57,398 nucleotides of DNA from Bacteroidales bacterium. GTDB taxonomy: Bacteria > Bacteroidota > Bacteroidia > Bacteroidales > F082. Both the position numbers and the translations under genes were made by a program. The first letter of the stretch is position 1. The number at the start of each line of letters is the position of its first letter. The DNA lies in contig WFZS01000171.1 in the NCBI GenBank assembly GCA_015489465.1, forward strand, positions 1 through 57,398. Reading direction: 5' to 3'. Positions 1-8,550 of the stretch are shown here, piece by piece. The notes beneath the pieces are model-generated. The model did not search any database, was not told the origin of the DNA, and saw nothing but the letters and a program-made list of their open reading frames with translations.

Positions 1-151
1 GGGAAAGAAAAATCTTTTAACCATTAACGATTAACTTTTTAAACCACCTTTCAACAAATCTGAACTCCAAACACTAAGCTAAATATAGAATATCGAACGA
101 AGAACACCGATTAACGATTTAAGATTGAATGAAAAATATAGATATTAAAAC

Positions 152-190
152 TTTCGGACCTTTGACCTTTCGACCTTCAGACCTTTGACC
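152..190. repeat. Short degenerate tandem repeat (GACCTTT units)
   Basis: Five consecutive 7-9 base units ending in GACC (TTTCGGACC, TTTGACC, TTTCGACC, TTCAGACC, TTTGACC) lie just past the 3' end of the FtsB-like gene. The 1-200 stretch holds no gene that I can support; it also contains ATTAACGATT twice (about 24-35 and 108-118). The repeat is too short and too regular to be a CRISPR. It could be a slippage-derived low-complexity tract. Confidence 0.6.
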
Positions 191-200
191 TATAATTTCT

Positions 201-503
201 TTATTCCTCTTCCCCCTTATCATGAGTAATTACATAAACGTCTTCGTTACTTTTTTTCATGTAATAACGTTCGCGGGCAAATTTTTCCAAAAGGGTAGTG
301 TCCGTTTCAAAACCTTTTATCTCCTCGGATGTTTTTTTAATTTCTTTTTGGTAAAATTCTTTTTGCGATTCAAGGTCATCGAGTTTTTTACTCAATTTAA
401 TCTGCTCTATAAGATTGTTTTGATCAAAAAACAGTATCCACACTACAAAAAGTAGTCCCGAATAAAAGTACTTGTTATTGAGATATTTTTTGAAAAATTC
501 CAT
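201..503 (-). CDS. FtsB/DivIC-family septum formation initiator
   Basis: A 100-residue bitopic protein: short basic N-terminus, one membrane segment (about 13-27), a charged coiled coil (about 30-68), then the family-type segment EKFARERYYMKK (73-84) and an acidic tail. This layout and length match the FtsB/DivIC family, which joins FtsL and FtsQ/DivIB in the divisome and relays the signal for septal wall synthesis. It is the last gene of the minus-strand series here and has its own -7 promoter element at 520-527. The family call is fairly safe; FtsB and DivIC cannot be told apart at this length. Confidence 0.8.
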   Translation of the reverse strand: MEFFKKYLNNKYFYSGLLFVVWILFFDQNNLIEQIKLSKKLDDLESQKEFYQKEIKKTSEEIKGFETDTTLLEKFARERYYMKKSNEDVYVITHDKGEEE

Positions 504-519
504 CTTACTAATTAAAGTA

Positions 520-527
520 CAAAATTA
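520..527 (-). promoter_or_regulatory. -7 promoter element (TAATTTTG) of the FtsB-like gene
   Basis: An exact match to the Bacteroidota -7 consensus TAnnTTTG on the minus strand, 16 bases before the ATG at 503. No convincing -33 TTTG is seen at the usual 19-21 base spacing. Confidence 0.4.
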
Positions 528-550
528 ATTAAATTTATGTTTCAATCTTC

Positions 551-1792
551 TTAAAAAGAAATATCCAATTGCAATCTTCCTCTCCAACCTTCATGAATTT
601 GGTTGGGATAACCCGGGTTTAAAACACCTTCTTCATTAACGCCCAAATAAGATGTTTCGGCCGTAACTTTAAACCTGTGTCCCGAAACAAAATAATTAAA
701 CCCGAAAGTTATCTCGCTTTGAACTATTGAATTGCGTGTTATATCCGGAAAGAAAAAAGCATGCCTGGCATACATTTCCAGATTTTCGGGAATGGCAGTC
801 CATAAATAATGGAAAAAATATCCTGCCTGGGCAAGATTTCCTAACATGCGGGTATCGGTATTATTTATTTTATCCAATATTTGCTTATAATGAAACTCTT
901 GTTGCCAGCTTAACCCTCTATATTTAAAAGCAGTTTCTTCCATACATTGATTAACCCTGTATTGGCCCGGACTTCCTGCCGGAAAACCGTCCAATTCACC
1001 TCCCCCGCTTTGTGAAAAACGTGTATAAGGACTACGGTTCGTTACTCCTGCTATTACCAAGAGCGATGTAAACTTTTTGTGATATTCAATATCCGAAGAG
1101 GAGAACTTTAATACCCTCCCGTTGGGATTCCATTGAATACGTGCCATATACATCAAATGATGATCGTCATTCATTTTTCCGCCTCTACCGGTTCCCATAA
1201 AAACCGACAACCAATAATTAAAATTCAGCATACCACCGGCATCAATATTACCGTAAAATGAAATGCCTTGCTGCCTGTCAACGGTAAAAACACGTGTAAG
1301 AATAGACCTTTCGGCGGTTTGCTGTTTACCCGAAGAAATTATCCTTTCGCGGTTATATTGGACCTTCCACTGACCGATCTTTATTTTAAACCAGGAATAT
1401 TTTTCAAACATTAATCTGAAATCCAATAAATTGGAAGAAAACAGTTCATATTCAAGGTAATATTTTAACCAAGGTTTAAAGCTATGGCCTCCTATTTTGA
1501 TTCTGGCTCTGCGTATTGCCAAATAAATATCGTTTTTATCATAATCATCATACGTTACCGGGTCGCTGTCGGCAGGATAAGAAATTCGGAATTGGCCTCT
1601 GAACTCTACGTGCATTAAGTAGTTGCCGGTTTTATCTCGGAATATAAAACCTTTTTTCCCGTATTCAAGCAACATTTTACCTGAAAATGCACGTGTTGAA
1701 TCTACAGAAACACTGTCTTTTAAGTTGCCGGCATATACCGTTGACAAAAAAATTAAAAAAATAAAAGTAACTGTAAAGATTCTCAAAGTCAA
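551..1792 (-). CDS. Phosphate-selective porin O/P-type outer-membrane beta-barrel
   Basis: A 413-residue protein with a signal peptide (about 1-21, cleavage after VYA). It continues into a barrel with the porin O/P-type elements: an FRGQFRISY strand early on, RRARIKIGG, the 'KYYLEYEL' strand, and KIGQWKVQYNRER followed by RSILTRVFTVDRQQG. The chain ends in alternating aromatic residues and a terminal Phe (LQLDISF), as expected for BAM-inserted barrels. The first codon of the open frame is TTG at 1792. An in-frame stop lies five codons before it and no ATG sits between, so TTG is the probable start. The family is often linked to phosphate or anion uptake, but the substrate is not shown here. 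Confidence 0.82.
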   Translation of the reverse strand: MTLRIFTVTFIFLIFLSTVYAGNLKDSVSVDSTRAFSGKMLLEYGKKGFIFRDKTGNYLMHVEFRGQFRISYPADSDPVTYDDYDKNDIYLAIRRARIKIGGHSFKPWLKYYLEYELFSSNLLDFRLMFEKYSWFKIKIGQWKVQYNRERIISSGKQQTAERSILTRVFTVDRQQGISFYGNIDAGGMLNFNYWLSVFMGTGRGGKMNDDHHLMYMARIQWNPNGRVLKFSSSDIEYHKKFTSLLVIAGVTNRSPYTRFSQSGGGELDGFPAGSPGQYRVNQCMEETAFKYRGLSWQQEFHYKQILDKINNTDTRMLGNLAQAGYFFHYLWTAIPENLEMYARHAFFFPDITRNSIVQSEITFGFNYFVSGHRFKVTAETSYLGVNEEGVLNPGYPNQIHEGWRGRLQLDISF

Positions 1793-1811
1793 ATATTCTT
1801 TAATTCATTAA

Positions 1812-1819
1812 CAAAAGTA
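1812..1819 (-). promoter_or_regulatory. -7 promoter element (TACTTTTG) of the porin gene
   Basis: An exact TAnnTTTG match on the minus strand, 19 bases before the TTG start at 1792. No clear -33 element is present. Confidence 0.4.
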
Positions 1820-1851
1820 TTAAATATACTTGCGCGCATCGGTTACGGCAA

Positions 1852-2526
1852 TTATAATTTGTAAGTTGATGACGAGTTGGGCTGTTTCCAGTATGGATTT
1901 TCATCATCTTCATCATCCTCTTCTTCTTCATAATCCCACGAATACATTTTGCGTTGAGGTCCTTCCTTTTTAAAATAAAAAGCAAAGATTACTCCCGCTA
2001 CAAGTCCTCCCAAATGACCTTCCCATGAAATGTTTTCTTTAGGGAAAAGTTCCGGGAAAAGTCCCCATATCAAGCTGCCGTAAAGAAAAACCACTATCAA
2101 AGATAATGCTGCCAAACCGTTGTGCTTTCTAATCAAACCGCTTACAAAAAGAAACGAAGCCAGACCGTAAACAAGTCCGCTGGCACCGATGTGATAACTG
2201 TCGCGTGCCCCGAACCATATCCATATACCACTTAAAATCCAAATTGCTATCAGAACTTTTAAAGCTATCTCACGGTAAAAATAGAAAAGAGCCGTTGCAA
2301 GGACCATAAACGGCACACTGTTAGCCATAAGGTGCTTAAAACTTGCGTGAATAAACGGGTAGAGAAATATTCCGGGGATACCGTCGGCATGCAACGGATG
2401 GACTCCCAGAAAAACCAAACGTATTCCGAAAATCCATTCCGCTATTTTAACGGCCCACATGAATGCCAGTAAAATTGCGGGAATAATTACCGCAGTATAA
2501 AATCTTTTTCTTTCGATATCACCCAC
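1852..2526 (-). CDS. Rhomboid-family intramembrane serine protease
   Basis: A 224-residue polytopic protein. It has the rhomboid catalytic elements: H65..N69 (HLMAN) in the second core helix, the GASG motif with Ser116, and His171 in the last helix (EGHLGG). These make the Ser/His dyad that cuts membrane-embedded substrates. The C-terminus (about 188-224) is a strikingly acidic tail with a run of Glu/Asp, unlike the compact bacterial enzymes. The start is GTG at 2526; no ATG lies in frame upstream. It sits 38 bases after the EamA transporter gene, in the same direction. The substrate is unknown. Confidence 0.87.
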   Translation of the reverse strand: MGDIERKRFYTAVIIPAILLAFMWAVKIAEWIFGIRLVFLGVHPLHADGIPGIFLYPFIHASFKHLMANSVPFMVLATALFYFYREIALKVLIAIWILSGIWIWFGARDSYHIGASGLVYGLASFLFVSGLIRKHNGLAALSLIVVFLYGSLIWGLFPELFPKENISWEGHLGGLVAGVIFAFYFKKEGPQRKMYSWDYEEEEDDEDDENPYWKQPNSSSTYKL

Positions 2527-2564
2527 CGCTTTAAGTTTTATGATGTAAAGATGGGAAAATAGTT

Positions 2565-3446
2565 TTATTCAGCCTTTGCTTTTAATAATTTTTTTGTATC
2601 CGTTTGTGATATTATAAGGCCTGCAAGCATAAGAATACCACCCGCAATTTTCCTTAACGTAAATGTTTCATCAAGAATAAGCCAGCCTCCCAAAGCCGCA
2701 AAAACCGATTCCGAACTTAATACGATTGCAGCTTTTGAAGGCGATACATTCAGTTGAGCTATAACTTGTAAAGTGTATGCAGCACCTATTGAAAGAACTC
2801 CTCCGTATAAAACAGGTATTGAAGCTTTTTCTACGGAAACAACAGTTATTTTTTCCAATAAAAAAGCTGTAAAAAGACTTAACAAAGCCGTTACCGTAAA
2901 TTGAATAATAGAGAGTAAAAGAACATTTGTTTTCGGTGCATAATGTCCGATGAAAAGAATATGGAAAGTAAAGAATACGGCACTTATCAATACAAGTCCG
3001 TCACCGGGGGAAAGCCTTAAATTTCCCGTTACCGAAAGCAGATAAAGTCCCGTAACGGCCAATACAGCTCCAATCCATACATTTTTTGTTATTTTATGAT
3101 TAACAAATACTCCGAAAAAAGGAACAAGAATAATATACAGACTTGTGATAAAACCCGAATTACTTACTTCCGCTCTTATAATGCCTATCTGTTGCAATGA
3201 TGCCGCAATAAATAATATTATTCCAAGTACTACTCCTCCTTTTACGGTATTTTTAAGATTATGTTTGTTAGAGCTATAACCGAAAAGAGCCTTTGTAAAA
3301 GGAAGCAAAGGTATTAACGACAATGCACCCAAAACAAAACGCAATCCGTTAAAAGTAAACGGACCTATATATTCCATTCCCACCTTTTGGGCTACAAAAG
3401 CAAATCCCCAAATTACTGCCGCAAGAAGTAATAAAAAAATGTTCAT
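2565..3446 (-). CDS. EamA/DMT-superfamily inner-membrane transporter
   Basis: A 293-residue protein with about ten hydrophobic helices in two similar halves, as in the EamA (drug/metabolite) superfamily. The N-terminal half starts with WGFAFVAQKVGM. The second half has the characteristic SSESVFAALGGWLILDETFTLRKIAGGILMLAG pattern, quoted here in part only as its key residues: S-E-x-V-x-A, then L-D-E and a Gly-rich last helix. Members export or import amino acids, nucleosides or other metabolites; the substrate cannot be read from sequence. The ATG at 3446 directly abuts the stop of the upstream ECF-like gene, so the two are almost surely co-transcribed. Confidence 0.88.
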   Translation of the reverse strand: MNIFLLLLAAVIWGFAFVAQKVGMEYIGPFTFNGLRFVLGALSLIPLLPFTKALFGYSSNKHNLKNTVKGGVVLGIILFIAASLQQIGIIRAEVSNSGFITSLYIILVPFFGVFVNHKITKNVWIGAVLAVTGLYLLSVTGNLRLSPGDGLVLISAVFFTFHILFIGHYAPKTNVLLLSIIQFTVTALLSLFTAFLLEKITVVSVEKASIPVLYGGVLSIGAAYTLQVIAQLNVSPSKAAIVLSSESVFAALGGWLILDETFTLRKIAGGILMLAGLIISQTDTKKLLKAKAE

Positions 3447-4628
3447 CTATTTGTTTTTAAACATTTCCAACCAACTGTCGGCATAAACAAGAGGTTTTAA
3501 AAAAGAATCAACGGGTTTTTTGATGATTTCCGACATTGAAGGTAAAAGAGCAATCATCTGCGGTAATGCTCCGAAAGCAAGACGCATGGATTCGTAAAAA
3601 CGTCCCATACCTATTTTCGTTAAAAAAGATTTTACCTTTTCGCTTTTCAGCTCTACACTGAGGCCGGTAAAGGCAATAACAATAAAAATTGCCCGTATCA
3701 TCATTTCGACACCTGCTTTAAATCCCTGCATATTAATATTTAAAACGCTTCCTCCATCCGTCTTCCAAAAGAGAGTTGTAATAACAACTATTATTACCAG
3801 TTGCGACCAAAAAACCGGTTTTTTCAATCTCCGCAGGTTTTTAGCATAATAATATCCAGCAACAATGCTGTAAACCGACGCAAACAAGGTTCCCGGAATC
3901 ATTCCGTAAACGTTAAAAAGATAAAGTCCGAAGGGAATTGCCAGAATATTAACCCAAAGTAAATATATGTTTGTTTTATTTTTATCGTCAATTACGAAAA
4001 ACTCCTTTTTTTTGACACCCTCTTTTAATATTTCATCCGATATTTCCTGTTTTAAATGTTTTGATTTTTTACCTAACACAAAACCCGTAATACCTGCAGC
4101 TATTCCGAATACAACATAAACCGATAATAAAGCAAAAAGTATTTCCGACGGTGACGCTTCTTTCAAACCCACCTGTTTCAAAGCAAAATTGATAATGTTT
4201 ATATAAACTTTTAAAATATCGAAACCGTACAGAATCGAGACACTTATTATTTTATGTAACAAGGCACTTGAAAGGCTGAAAATTCCCGCTACTGAAACGG
4301 AAACAATATTATTGCCCAAAATCAACAAAACAAATTCTATCAAAACAGCTTCAAGCAAAATTCCCGTCATGGGTCCGAGTATTATGGCACTCGGCGAAAC
4401 CGATTTCATAATTGCCGTGATAAATCCCGCTCTTATAATCAGTCCCCTTTGAGGCCATATTTGATAAAATCCTATGAGAAGAACGGTACCCGCAAATGCA
4501 AGTATGGAACCGGCAAAAGGCAACCGTGTATTATGTAAAAAACTGCCAACTATTATCTCCATCGATGCCCATAGTCCGCCCACAACCGAAGCTTTAAGCC
4601 AAATATCATTTTTTGCTTTAACACTCAT
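3447..4628 (-). CDS. Polytopic membrane protein, possible fusion of ECF-transporter S-like and T-like parts
   Basis: A 393-residue protein with no family that I can name with certainty. The N-terminal part (about 10-185) has six hydrophobic segments and short Gly/Pro-rich turns (SVSPSAIILGPMTG), like substrate-binding S components of energy-coupling-factor (ECF) vitamin/metal transporters. A charged linker (about 187-220) follows. The C-terminal part (about 220-393) has four more helices, then a long amphipathic region (about 325-375) resembling the coupling helices of EcfT. No ATPase gene is nearby. The stop of mobA lies one base upstream of this start, which suggests a joint role, perhaps in molybdenum or pterin handling. 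The fold call is inference. Confidence 0.45.
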   Translation of the reverse strand: MSVKAKNDIWLKASVVGGLWASMEIIVGSFLHNTRLPFAGSILAFAGTVLLIGFYQIWPQRGLIIRAGFITAIMKSVSPSAIILGPMTGILLEAVLIEFVLLILGNNIVSVSVAGIFSLSSALLHKIISVSILYGFDILKVYINIINFALKQVGLKEASPSEILFALLSVYVVFGIAAGITGFVLGKKSKHLKQEISDEILKEGVKKKEFFVIDDKNKTNIYLLWVNILAIPFGLYLFNVYGMIPGTLFASVYSIVAGYYYAKNLRRLKKPVFWSQLVIIVVITTLFWKTDGGSVLNINMQGFKAGVEMMIRAIFIVIAFTGLSVELKSEKVKSFLTKIGMGRFYESMRLAFGALPQMIALLPSMSEIIKKPVDSFLKPLVYADSWLEMFKNK

Positions 4629-4629
4629 C

Positions 4630-5244
4630 TCAAGATTTTTTTACAATTTTTTCGGCTTCTTTAAGATCTTCGGGGCAGTTTATATTCATAAACGAGTTGT
4701 CGTTATAAAAAAGCAAAATACCATCAACAGGAACGGATTTAAATCTTACTTTTTTGAAAAGGTTAATGAGCTTATAATCCTTTTTGTCAATTGATTCTTT
4801 AATTTCCGAAAGCACATTGGTAGAGTAATATGCACTCAAAGGTTCCACAAGAAAGGTGTGATGCGACGGTGCCACTATTTGCTCTTTTTCCACGTTTTCA
4901 AGAATGTGTTTCAATAAAAGCGTTCCCACAAAAGGCGTGTCGCACGATAGTACAATGTTATGCTCGGTTTCCGATTTTTTCAGACAGGTATATATACCTC
5001 CCATAGGCCCGATATTTTTTATCTCGTCGGCAACCACCGGTAAATTATATGACGAATACTTCTCAGGATGATAATTGGCACTGATAATAATATTTCCACA
5101 AATCGGTTTAAGGGTTTCAATGGCATATTCCACCAAAGCCTTACCGTTAAATTTGCAAAGACCTTTATCTTTTCCCATGCGGCTGCTTTTACCGCCGGCA
5201 AGGATAATACCGGTTACCTCCTCTTTTTTTATCATAGAAGGCAA
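4630..5244 (-). CDS. mobA: MobA-type molybdenum cofactor guanylyltransferase
   Basis: A 204-residue nucleotidyltransferase. The N-terminus carries the signature LAGGKSSRMGKDKG (15-28), which binds GTP, followed by GPMGG (79-83) and the metal-binding SCDTPF segment (Asp102). MobA joins GMP to molybdopterin to make the bis-MGD cofactor of molybdoenzymes of the DMSO reductase type. The length matches the family. Asp102 is kept, so it looks active. No other cofactor genes are in the window. It is followed one base later by the ECF-like membrane protein. The start could be Met1 or Met4; both are just ahead of the first strand. Confidence 0.88.
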   Translation of the reverse strand: MPSMIKKEEVTGIILAGGKSSRMGKDKGLCKFNGKALVEYAIETLKPICGNIIISANYHPEKYSSYNLPVVADEIKNIGPMGGIYTCLKKSETEHNIVLSCDTPFVGTLLLKHILENVEKEQIVAPSHHTFLVEPLSAYYSTNVLSEIKESIDKKDYKLINLFKKVRFKSVPVDGILLFYNDNSFMNINCPEDLKEAEKIVKKS

Positions 5245-5296
5245 ATTTATTCAATAAATACACCCGATTTGATAACAGTGAAAAAATAATTCCCGC

Positions 5297-6265
5297 TTAT
5301 TCCATTAATTTTTTTATTATGTCATCAATGGAAATACCTTCGGCTTCGGCTTTGTAATTTCTAACAATACGGTGACGCAATACGGGAAGTGCAATCGCTT
5401 TAACATCTTCAATATCGGGTGAAAATTTGCCGTTCATGGCGGCATGAGTTTTTGCACCTATAACAAGATATTGCGAAGCACGGGGACCAGCACCCCAGTT
5501 CAAGTATTTATCAGCCCATTCGTGAGCATTTTCAGTACCTCTACGTGTTTTGGAAACAAGGTTTACGGCATACTGCATAACATTGTCTGCAACAGGAATT
5601 CTCCTGAGCAATTGCTGGAAAAACAAAATCTCTTCCGCATTAAGAATTTCTTTAACTTCCGTTGACTTTCCCGCCGTTGTTCTTTTAACAACGTCTATTT
5701 CTTCTTGTGTGGAAGGGTAGTCGAGTATCAAATTAAACATAAACCTGTCGAGTTGAGCTTCGGGCAAAGGATATGTTCCTTCCTGCTCGATAGGGTTTTG
5801 CGTTGCCAAAACGAAAAACGGTTCATCAAGTTTGTAGCTTACTCCGGCAACTGTAACCGCTTTTTCCTGCATCGCTTCAAGCAGAGCCGATTGTGTTTTG
5901 GGAGGTGTTCTGTTTATCTCGTCGGCAAGTATTACATTGGCAAAAACAGGACCTTTTATAAATTTAAACTTTCTGTTTTCGTCGAGTATTTCGGTACCTA
6001 TAATATCGGACGGCATAAGATCGGGAGTAAACTGAATTCGGCTGAAAGAAAGTCCCAGCACTTTGCCAATGGTGTTCACCAACAATGTTTTGGCAAGTCC
6101 CGGCACGCCTACCAACAATACATGACCTTTGGAAAAAATTGAAATCAAAGTATTTTTAACAATATCGTCCTGGCCGACGATAACTTTTCCAATTTCTTTT
6201 CCAAGCTCTTTATATTTTTCAACAAATGCCTCAACGGCTTCCACATCCGAATTATATTTTACCAT
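5297..6265 (-). CDS. MoxR-family AAA+ ATPase
   Basis: A 322-residue ATPase. Walker A is GVPGLAKT (53-60), Walker B is VILADEINR (111-119), and the sequence PPKTQSALLEAMQE after it is diagnostic of MoxR. The C-terminus has the sensor-2 type lid. MoxR proteins act as chaperone-like remodelers, usually with VWA-domain (Bat) and DUF58 partners. Here the gene follows surA by 19 bases and is followed by mobA. The usual DUF58/bat genes are not downstream, so its partner must be encoded elsewhere. The family is near certain; the client is unknown. Confidence 0.93.
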   Translation of the reverse strand: MVKYNSDVEAVEAFVEKYKELGKEIGKVIVGQDDIVKNTLISIFSKGHVLLVGVPGLAKTLLVNTIGKVLGLSFSRIQFTPDLMPSDIIGTEILDENRKFKFIKGPVFANVILADEINRTPPKTQSALLEAMQEKAVTVAGVSYKLDEPFFVLATQNPIEQEGTYPLPEAQLDRFMFNLILDYPSTQEEIDVVKRTTAGKSTEVKEILNAEEILFFQQLLRRIPVADNVMQYAVNLVSKTRRGTENAHEWADKYLNWGAGPRASQYLVIGAKTHAAMNGKFSPDIEDVKAIALPVLRHRIVRNYKAEAEGISIDDIIKKLME

Positions 6266-6284
6266 AGCTAATTTTGTTTAACGG

Positions 6285-7640
6285 CTATTTTTTCAACCAG
6301 TCGTAATGAAATTTACATTTTTTAAAATCGTCGGATATTTTTATATAGGTATTTTTACTTTTTTCGTTAACCCATTTATCAATAATATCCTTTTGTTTTT
6401 TCTGTAATGCCCACTGCTGTATTTGCGGATAATCATCTTTTAAATTGGCAATGTGAGGTTCCGTTTTACGTTTCAAATATAAAATACGGTATGCATCTTT
6501 TTGTTTATCCGTTTTATAAGGAACCGGATTTGATATTTCGCCGGGTTTCAATTTGTCAATTACAAAAGCCACTTGCGGATCTAATTGTTCCGCCTCAAAC
6601 GTAGTGCCTCCGGTGTATGGATTGATAAGATAACCACCGCTTTTTTTGTTGGGGTCGTCAGAGAATTTCTCAACGGCTTTATCAAAAGTTATGGAGTCGT
6701 TACGTATCAACGTTGCTATGCTGTCCAGTTCTTTACGGGCTTTTTCAAGATCTTCGGGAGAAACCTTCGGAACCAGCAATATATGTCTTACATTGATATA
6801 ATCACCTTTTCTTTCGATAAGTTGAATAATATGGTATCCGGCTTCTGTTTCAACAACATCGGAAACCTCTCCTTTTTTAAGTTTGTAAGCAACAGCTTCA
6901 AATTCAGGATAAAGTTGACCTCTGCCGTAAAATCCCAGCTCACCTCCTTTTGCCGCCGACCCCGGATCTTCGGAATATAATATTGCCAGCGTCGAAAAGT
7001 TTTCACCGTTCAAAATTCTTTTACGTAAATCAAGAAGCCGTTCCTTAACCCTTAATTTTTCCTCTATACTTATGGGTGGATTTTTTACTATTTGTTGAAT
7101 TTCGTATTGTGTTTTTATAACAGGCAAACTGTCCTTAGGTATCGATTTATAATAGTCTTTTATTTCCGAAGGTGTTACGGTAACATCTTGGATTATTTTT
7201 TGTTGGACTTGCTGCGCCATAAGTTGCTTTTTGATAACATCAAAAAGTTCCGCTTTTATTTCGGAAAGTTTTTTGTTGTAATACCGTTCTAATTTTTCCT
7301 GCGAACCGAACTGGTTTATGAACATTGCAATACGTCTGTCAAGTTCGGCATCAACCTGCGAATCTTCTATCTGAATACTGTCAACTTCAGCTTGTGCCAC
7401 AAGCAAATTTTGAAATAAAAGATCTTCCAATATTCTGCATTTCATCTGTTCCGGACTACCGAAAGCCTGGTTTTGCAACTTGTAATTCAGATACTGGTTC
7501 TCCACATCCGAAAGCAAGATTATATTTTTACCTACTACGGCTACCACCTTATCGATAACCTTCTTTTCCTGTGCTTTAACGCTAAAGACAAAGGCAAAAA
7601 GAAGTACCGGTAACATTATAAATTTCAATCTGTTAATCAT
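6285..7640 (-). CDS. SurA-like periplasmic peptidyl-prolyl isomerase/chaperone
   Basis: A 451-residue exported protein with a signal peptide (1-23, VKA-Q). The SurA N-terminal helical chaperone domain follows (about 27-165; VVAVVGKNIILLSDVE). Two parvulin domains come next: about 179-277 with SEDPGSAAKGGELGF and GYHIIQL, and about 283-391, which is more divergent but keeps HILL and SDDPNKKSGG. SurA escorts unfolded beta-barrel proteins to the BAM complex. Its start overlaps the end of the upstream SurA-N-like lipoprotein gene by 8 bases, so they are translated together. Length and order fit SurA. Confidence 0.88.
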   Translation of the reverse strand: MINRLKFIMLPVLLFAFVFSVKAQEKKVIDKVVAVVGKNIILLSDVENQYLNYKLQNQAFGSPEQMKCRILEDLLFQNLLVAQAEVDSIQIEDSQVDAELDRRIAMFINQFGSQEKLERYYNKKLSEIKAELFDVIKKQLMAQQVQQKIIQDVTVTPSEIKDYYKSIPKDSLPVIKTQYEIQQIVKNPPISIEEKLRVKERLLDLRKRILNGENFSTLAILYSEDPGSAAKGGELGFYGRGQLYPEFEAVAYKLKKGEVSDVVETEAGYHIIQLIERKGDYINVRHILLVPKVSPEDLEKARKELDSIATLIRNDSITFDKAVEKFSDDPNKKSGGYLINPYTGGTTFEAEQLDPQVAFVIDKLKPGEISNPVPYKTDKQKDAYRILYLKRKTEPHIANLKDDYPQIQQWALQKKQKDIIDKWVNEKSKNTYIKISDDFKKCKFHYDWLKK

Positions 7641-8484
7641 AAGTATAAATTTCTATTTCATTCTTTTTAAGAGCATTCTCGAAAAGTTTTTTCCGGAGCT
7701 CTTTAACAAGGTCAACCTTTCTTTTGTTTATAATAATACTTTTAATGTTATCCTCTTCCAATTCCAACGGTGAATGATCGTTTTTTATTTTGAAATCGAT
7801 AAACTTTACAAAATAAAGCTCTTTTTTGTTTTTAATCTTCACAAATTTATTATTCTTCAAATAAAGTTCCTTGTTGTAAACTTTTATGGGTATATGGTTC
7901 AGCAACTCGTCAAAAGGTATCCATACCGTAGTGTCCAGAAAATAATCTCTAGCATAAATTTCACAATTGGCTTCCAGGGAATCCATCATTACCGAGTCGG
8001 GCAGAGTAAACAATTCAGAAAATTTTTTATCGATTTCCTTGCTGTTTTCCGTAACGATGTACATCACTCTGACAATATTTTTTAACAGGACAAAATCGTT
8101 CAGATGTTCGTTATAATATTTTTCAACTTCTTCAATGCTTACCGTGGTATCGAGGTTTTGTTTTATTATTTCATTTTGGTAAGTATATATTATCAACGAG
8201 TTTTTATATTTTTCCAACTGGTTCTTAAAGTCAAGTTTACGATCATCCAGATTTTCTTCGGCTTTATTAATCAACAGTTTATTTCTTACCCAGTTGTTTA
8301 CATAATTGTTAACCCAGATTATTGAATCCCGGTGTGAAATATTTTCAGGCAACAATCCTTTTATATCCGAATCGTACAATATTTCATCATCAACCCTGGC
8401 TAAAGGAATTCCTTTATCGGGGTCAACCGTTGACCTGCACGAAACTATTAAAAAAAGAACAGTTATGTAAAAAAAATATTTCAT
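7633..8484 (-). CDS. Lipoprotein with SurA-N/PpiC-like chaperone region, no complete parvulin domain
   Basis: A 283-residue protein if started at the ATG at 8484 (the ninth codon of a longer frame). That start gives a clean lipoprotein signal: basic-hydrophobic stretch, then LIVSC with the lipid-bearing Cys. The region after it (PLARVDDEILYDSDIKG) matches the start of SurA/PpiC N-domains. The rest is helical and charged and lacks the isomerase motifs seen in its neighbours. It lies between two parvulin genes and overlaps surA by 8 bases. I infer a membrane-anchored foldase cofactor; this is not shown. Confidence 0.72.
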   Translation of the reverse strand: MKYFFYITVLFLIVSCRSTVDPDKGIPLARVDDEILYDSDIKGLLPENISHRDSIIWVNNYVNNWVRNKLLINKAEENLDDRKLDFKNQLEKYKNSLIIYTYQNEIIKQNLDTTVSIEEVEKYYNEHLNDFVLLKNIVRVMYIVTENSKEIDKKFSELFTLPDSVMMDSLEANCEIYARDYFLDTTVWIPFDELLNHIPIKVYNKELYLKNNKFVKIKNKKELYFVKFIDFKIKNDHSPLELEEDNIKSIIINKRKVDLVKELRKKLFENALKKNEIEIYTYD

Positions 8485-8550
8485 ATGTAAATGCAAAAGC
8501 CGGCCCACTGTTATGTGTTAACTAAACAATAAGCCGGCATTAACGGTAAG

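Noticed and set aside
152-190. A short CRISPR array
   Set aside because: Units are 7-9 bases with no spacers and no cas genes nearby.
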